A DNA stretch of 64,000 nt, taken from NCBI RefSeq assembly GCF_003014575.1, contig NZ_PYGF01000001.1, forward strand, positions 806,001 through 870,000, read 5' to 3'. Source of the stretch: Cecembia rubra. Its GTDB lineage: Bacteria > Bacteroidota > Bacteroidia > Cytophagales > Cyclobacteriaceae. The translations under genes were made by a program, and so were the position numbers. Shown here piece after piece: positions 60,876-64,000 of the stretch (its first letter is position 1; each line of letters begins with the position of its first letter). The notes under the pieces are model-generated. The model saw only the letters and a list, made by a program, of their open reading frames with translations, searched no databases and had not been told where the DNA came from.

Positions 60876-60910
60876 ATTGAATTGGGTTAAGGTTAAATTA
60901 TCAAAGATTA

Positions 60911-60928
60911 AAAGACCTTTTTATCTTT
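60911..60928 (-). promoter_or_regulatory. Rrf2-type operator before norC
   Basis: AAAGACCTTTTTATCTTT, short-arm form, 36-53 bp upstream of the norC ATG. Confidence 0.5.
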
Positions 60929-61003
60929 TATGTTTCGAATATACTATCGGAAAACAAAAAACAAGGGATCAAGCTGGATTTTTTTTTAAAATATTGTCAA
61001 ACA

Positions 61004-61015
61004 TGACATAAATCA
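61004..61015. promoter_or_regulatory. FNR/Crp-type box between norC and the crp/fnr gene
   Basis: TGACATAAATCA. The surrounding ATGAC-TA-ATCATGTT matches the fasciclin-gene box at 15 of 17 bases. It could serve norC, the regulator gene itself, or both. Confidence 0.6.
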
Positions 61016-61093
61016 TGTTCGCTCCTGATCCATACACAAAAATTTACCAGGAATTTTATGGGTACTTGCAAAGACCTAATAATCGCCTAAAAT

Positions 61094-61786
61094 ATGTGTC
61101 TGGAATGCTGTAATCAATCTTGTCTTATCAATAACTGTACACTTGATTGGATTGAAAAAATCTCATCAAAGAAAAATACACCCCACTATCCTAAAAACCA
61201 GTTTATATTTTTTGAAGGTAGTCTGGTTATGGGTGCCTATTTCATCAAAAGAGGCCAGGTGAAAATCATTAGTTCGAATATCAACGGGAAAGAACAAACA
61301 GTAAGGTTAGCAAAAGAAGGACATATGCTTGGCCATACAGCATTTGGATTGGAAAAATACAGTATTGGTGCTGTTACTTTATCAGAATCAGAAATTTGTT
61401 TTGTAGACAATAGAACCTTACAGGAAGCCTTCCTTGAAAATCCAAAATTCACCATTGAAGTGATGAGGTTTTATTCCCGGGAGTTGAGAAAAAGTGAAAT
61501 CAGAACAAAATGCCTGGCAATGATGAATAATGAGGAAAAAGTTATCCTTGGCCTCCTTTACATAGCCGAAACTTCTAATGATCAAAATTCAAATCAGACT
61601 AAGATCTACCTTAGCAGGCAAGAAATTGCCCAGATTATCGGAACCAATTCTGAACAGGTAAGCCGTGTTATTTCCAATTTAAGAAAAGATAAACTCCTTG
61701 ACACTGAAGACCGGACTATTGTTTTACATGACCTCGAGGCATTAAAAGCTACGCTCAGCCATTATTGTATTGCCATCGAATATTAA
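61094..61786 (+). CDS. FNR-like Crp-family transcriptional regulator with N-terminal cysteine cluster
   Basis: 230 residues. The N-terminus MCLECCNQSCLINNC has Cys2, 5, 6, 10 and 15, and Cys102 lies in the sensor domain, so an oxygen- or NO-sensitive Fe-S cluster is plausible. A cNMP-type fold covers about 30-125 (FIKRGQVKIISS, EGHMLGHTAF). The C-terminal HTH has LSRQEIAQIIGTNSEQVSR, with E187, S190 and R191 at the FNR recognition positions that contact TGA half-sites. It is flanked by norC and nirK. It is probably the activator acting at the TGAY-N4-RTCA boxes in this window. Confidence 0.93.
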   Translation: MCLECCNQSCLINNCTLDWIEKISSKKNTPHYPKNQFIFFEGSLVMGAYFIKRGQVKIISSNINGKEQTVRLAKEGHMLGHTAFGLEKYSIGAVTLSESEICFVDNRTLQEAFLENPKFTIEVMRFYSRELRKSEIRTKCLAMMNNEEKVILGLLYIAETSNDQNSNQTKIYLSRQEIAQIIGTNSEQVSRVISNLRKDKLLDTEDRTIVLHDLEALKATLSHYCIAIEY

Positions 61787-61840
61787 TTATGGTATCTGCG
61801 AAATTGCAGGATCTTTCATGCCAAAATAAAAATATAGGAT

Positions 61841-61852
61841 TGACAATTGTCA
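61841..61852 (+). promoter_or_regulatory. FNR/Crp-type box of nirK
   Basis: TGACAATTGTCA, identical to the nrfH box, centred 29.5 bp before TTACTTTG (61876-61883, a near TAnnTTTG). Confidence 0.7.
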
Positions 61853-61875
61853 TAAGGCAAAACCTATTTACACTT

Positions 61876-61883
61876 TTACTTTG
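61876..61883 (+). promoter_or_regulatory. -7-like element of nirK
   Basis: TTACTTTG, one mismatch to TAnnTTTG. The predicted start is near 61890, placing the FNR box near -43 and leaving about 50 bases to the ATG. Confidence 0.45.
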
Positions 61884-61942
61884 CTTTCGGTTTAGAATTC
61901 AATACGCCTAATTGAATCACCCCTATAATAAACTCTAACTTA

Positions 61943-63427
61943 ATGACTATGATTACAGCAAAACCAAATCAATTTAAAGGATATTCCTATCTTTTAATCC
62001 TTTTATCTGGAATGATCCTTTATGCCTGTACACAGGGCCAATCCAAAAATACAGGACTCTCGAAATCCATGAAAGACCACAGCAAAACCAAAGTATTTGG
62101 TGAAATGGTGGCCGAACTGACCTCACCACCTCACGTACCTCCTCCAATTGGGAATAGGCCAGCCATGAAACTTTATATGGAAATGGAAATCATTGAAGAT
62201 GAAATGGTCATGGCCGATGGAGTATCCTATGTATTCTGGACTTTTGGGGGAACAGTCCCTGGTTCATTCATTCGTGCCAGAGTCGGAGATGAGGTAGAAT
62301 TCAAAATTAAAAACCACCCTAATAATAAGCTTCCCCATAACATCGACCTTCACTCCGTAACCGGACAAGGAGGTGGTGCAGAAGCCTCTTTCGTTGCTCC
62401 CGGACATGAAAAAACCTTTTCCTTTAAATTGATTAACCCAGGATTATTTGTTTACCATTGTGCAACCGCACCAGTGGGCATGCATATCGCCAATGGAATG
62501 TATGGTCTTATACTTGTCGAACCAGAAGGCGGACTTCCTCCGGTAGATAAGGAATTCTATGTCATGCAAGGTGATTTTTACACTGAAGGAAAATTTGGAG
62601 AACCAGGTCTTCAGCCATTTGATATGCAAAAAGCATATGATGAGAGGCCGGATTATGTAGTATTCAATGGAAGTGTCAATTCCCTGATCGGTGAAAATGC
62701 CCTTCAGGCCAAAGCTGGAGAAACTATCAGGATTTTCTTTGGAAATGGTGGGCCTAACCTGGCTTCATCCTTCCATGTGATAGGTGAGATTTTTGACAAA
62801 GTTTATGTTGAAGGTGGAGACCAGATCAATTACAATGTGGGAACTACTTTGGTACCTGCAGGTGGTGCGGCTATTTTGGAATTCAAAGCAGAAGTACCAT
62901 CCAATCTGGTGTTGGTGGACCACTCGATTTTTAGAGCCTTTAACAAAGGGGCTTTGGGTGTGATAAGTGTAACAGGGGAGAAAAACAATAAAATTTTCGC
63001 CGGTGAGATCATGGAAGGCATCTATTTACCAGAAGGAGGGACAATTCAAAAAATGCCTGTCGATGGTTCAAAAGTAACTCAGCCAAGCCCAATGAACAAA
63101 TCTGAACTTATAGAAGCCGGTAAAAAAATCTATATGCAGGCCTGCTTTGCCTGTCACCAATCCAATGGTGAAGGCGTAGCTAATGCCTTCCCTCCATTGG
63201 CTAAGGCTGATTACTTAAATGCAGATGTCAACCGTGCCATAGATGTACTTCTAAACGGACTTTCAGGAGAAATTACAGTAAATGGCAAAAAATATAACAG
63301 CATCATGCCTTCCCAACAGTTAAAAGATGAAGAAGCAGCAGCTGTCCTGACTTATGTATACAATAGCTGGGGAAATAATGGTACCCATGTAACTCCGGAG
63401 ATGGTAAGTAAAAGAAGGAAAAAATGA
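61943..63427 (+). CDS. nirK: Copper nitrite reductase NirK with C-terminal cytochrome c domain
   Basis: 494 residues. Lipoprotein-like signal with LLSGMILYAC (Cys29). Two cupredoxin domains: type 1 Cu ligands H132, C173, H181 and M186; type 2 Cu ligands H137, H172 and H327; catalytic D135 and H278. Residues about 375-494 are a fused class I cytochrome c with CFACH at 401-405 and a distal Met in SIMPSQQLKDEE. It reduces nitrite to NO in the periplasm, and the tethered haem delivers electrons to the type 1 Cu. Its stop overlaps nirV by 4 bp (ATGA). The upstream FNR-type promoter makes it an anaerobic gene. Confidence 0.97.
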   Translation: MTMITAKPNQFKGYSYLLILLSGMILYACTQGQSKNTGLSKSMKDHSKTKVFGEMVAELTSPPHVPPPIGNRPAMKLYMEMEIIEDEMVMADGVSYVFWTFGGTVPGSFIRARVGDEVEFKIKNHPNNKLPHNIDLHSVTGQGGGAEASFVAPGHEKTFSFKLINPGLFVYHCATAPVGMHIANGMYGLILVEPEGGLPPVDKEFYVMQGDFYTEGKFGEPGLQPFDMQKAYDERPDYVVFNGSVNSLIGENALQAKAGETIRIFFGNGGPNLASSFHVIGEIFDKVYVEGGDQINYNVGTTLVPAGGAAILEFKAEVPSNLVLVDHSIFRAFNKGALGVISVTGEKNNKIFAGEIMEGIYLPEGGTIQKMPVDGSKVTQPSPMNKSELIEAGKKIYMQACFACHQSNGEGVANAFPPLAKADYLNADVNRAIDVLLNGLSGEITVNGKKYNSIMPSQQLKDEEAAAVLTYVYNSWGNNGTHVTPEMVSKRRKK

Positions 63428-64000
63428 GAAAAATATTCCTTTTGCTGGCAGGATTGTTTTTGATAAACAATGCATCTGCCCAACAAAGTAATATGGCACT
63501 GGTAAAGGGGGGAATTTATACCCCCCTCTACGGGATAGTTGAACAATCCGAGGTAAAAATCAGAGATTTCTATATGGATATTAATCCTGTTACTTATGCT
63601 GATTACCTGGAATTTGTCAACAAAAATCCCAAATGGCAGAAATCCAAAGTTTCCAAATTATTTGCAGATGGAAGGTATTTGTCCAATTGGGAAAATGACT
63701 TTTCTGCCCCCAAAGAATTTTTGGACAAACCTGTGACCATGGTCTCTTGGTTTGCCGCCAAAGCCTATTGCGAATGCCAAGGCAAAAGACTTCCCACAGT
63801 GGACGAATGGGAATATGCTGCAATGGCCTCAGCAAGCAAAAAAGACGCAAGAACAGATATTTTATATAACCTTTCCATCCTTAGAAGTTATGAAGAGCCA
63901 AAAACCTTTATGAAATCAGTGGGGCTGTCTAAAGGTAATTTTTGGGGAATAAAAGATATGCATGGAATGGTTTGGGAATGGACTCAGGACTTCAATTCCA
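63424..64000 (+). CDS. nirV: NirV-like formylglycine-generating-enzyme-family protein, cut by the window edge
   Basis: The first 192 residues are present. Signal peptide ends INNASAQ. The SUMF1/FGE-sulfatase fold is clear: VKGGIYTPLYG, DFYMDINPVTYADYLEFVN, PVTMVSWFAAKAYCECQGKRLPTVDEWEYAA and GNFWGIKDMHGMVWEWTQDF. NirV proteins are encoded next to nirK in several denitrifiers and are FGE-like without a proven enzymatic role. The 4-bp overlap with nirK indicates coupled translation. The 3' end is outside the window. Confidence 0.85.
   Translation, partial: MRKIFLLLAGLFLINNASAQQSNMALVKGGIYTPLYGIVEQSEVKIRDFYMDINPVTYADYLEFVNKNPKWQKSKVSKLFADGRYLSNWENDFSAPKEFLDKPVTMVSWFAAKAYCECQGKRLPTVDEWEYAAMASASKKDARTDILYNLSILRSYEEPKTFMKSVGLSKGNFWGIKDMHGMVWEWTQDFNS

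Overview
The window looks like a chromosomal segment of a Bacteroidota bacterium, most likely Cytophagales (Cyclobacteriaceae-like). The support is the AT-leaning composition, Bacteroidota-type promoter elements (TAnnTTTG), many lipoproteins with short Lys-rich signal peptides, a propeller/Y_Y_Y sensor kinase, DUF4221, the clade II style nos cluster with a Sec-type NosZ, and the fused ResB/CcsA cytochrome assembly protein. No rRNA, tRNA, CRISPR array, IS element or phage gene was seen. The genus is an inference.

Region 1 (1-26.5 kb) is mixed housekeeping and accessory content: a truncated membrane protein at the left edge, an SH3-domain secreted protein, an S41 peptidase, a RibD/DHFR-like protein, DoxX, a large PKD/beta-helix lipoprotein, and a propeller histidine kinase and its probable NarL-type response regulator on either side of katG. 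Next come a GNAT, a tiny secreted protein, an ECF sigma factor, a VOC protein, a DUF4221 lipoprotein, a Pcm methyltransferase cut by an in-frame stop, a nuclease, an SDR, DUF819, a Nudix hydrolase, AceK, and a GMC oxidoreductase with its Tat-type small subunit.

Region 2 (26-64 kb) is a nearly continuous nitrogen-oxide respiration island. It holds nrfHA (nitrite to ammonium) with a porin and a ResB/CcsA protein; two divergent Rrf2 regulators; ric (Fe-S repair); the nos operon (membrane protein-cytochrome c fusion, nosZ, membrane protein, nosL, nosD, nosF, nosY); an NnrS-like protein; a 595-residue unknown; anaerobic RNR (nrdD split from its glycyl-radical tail, plus nrdG); a quinol-type NO reductase with OsmC; a third Rrf2; norC-norB-norQ-norD-hemerythrin/PAS-norE-subunit IV; an FNR-like regulator with an N-terminal cysteine cluster; nirK with a fused cytochrome c; and nirV. 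Nitrate reductase is not in the window. The cell encoded here should reduce nitrite both to N2 and to ammonium.

Reading the intergenic DNA gives a consistent regulatory picture. Palindromes of the form TGAY-N4-RTCA (FNR/DNR type) precede the fasciclin gene, nrfH, a small unknown gene, the 595-residue unknown, nrdD, norC/crp and nirK. In several cases the centre lies 28.5-29.5 bp upstream of a TAnnTTTG-like element. A second palindrome, AAAG(G)A-N8-T(C)CTTT, precedes the fasciclin gene, the rrf2 pair, ric-nos, the NnrS-like gene, nrdD and norC. It is probably the operator of the NsrR-like Rrf2 proteins. These two motifs tie unknown genes into the NO/nitrite response and are the main discovery lead, together with the split NrdD, the nos membrane-protein/cytochrome fusion and the nonsense-interrupted pcm.
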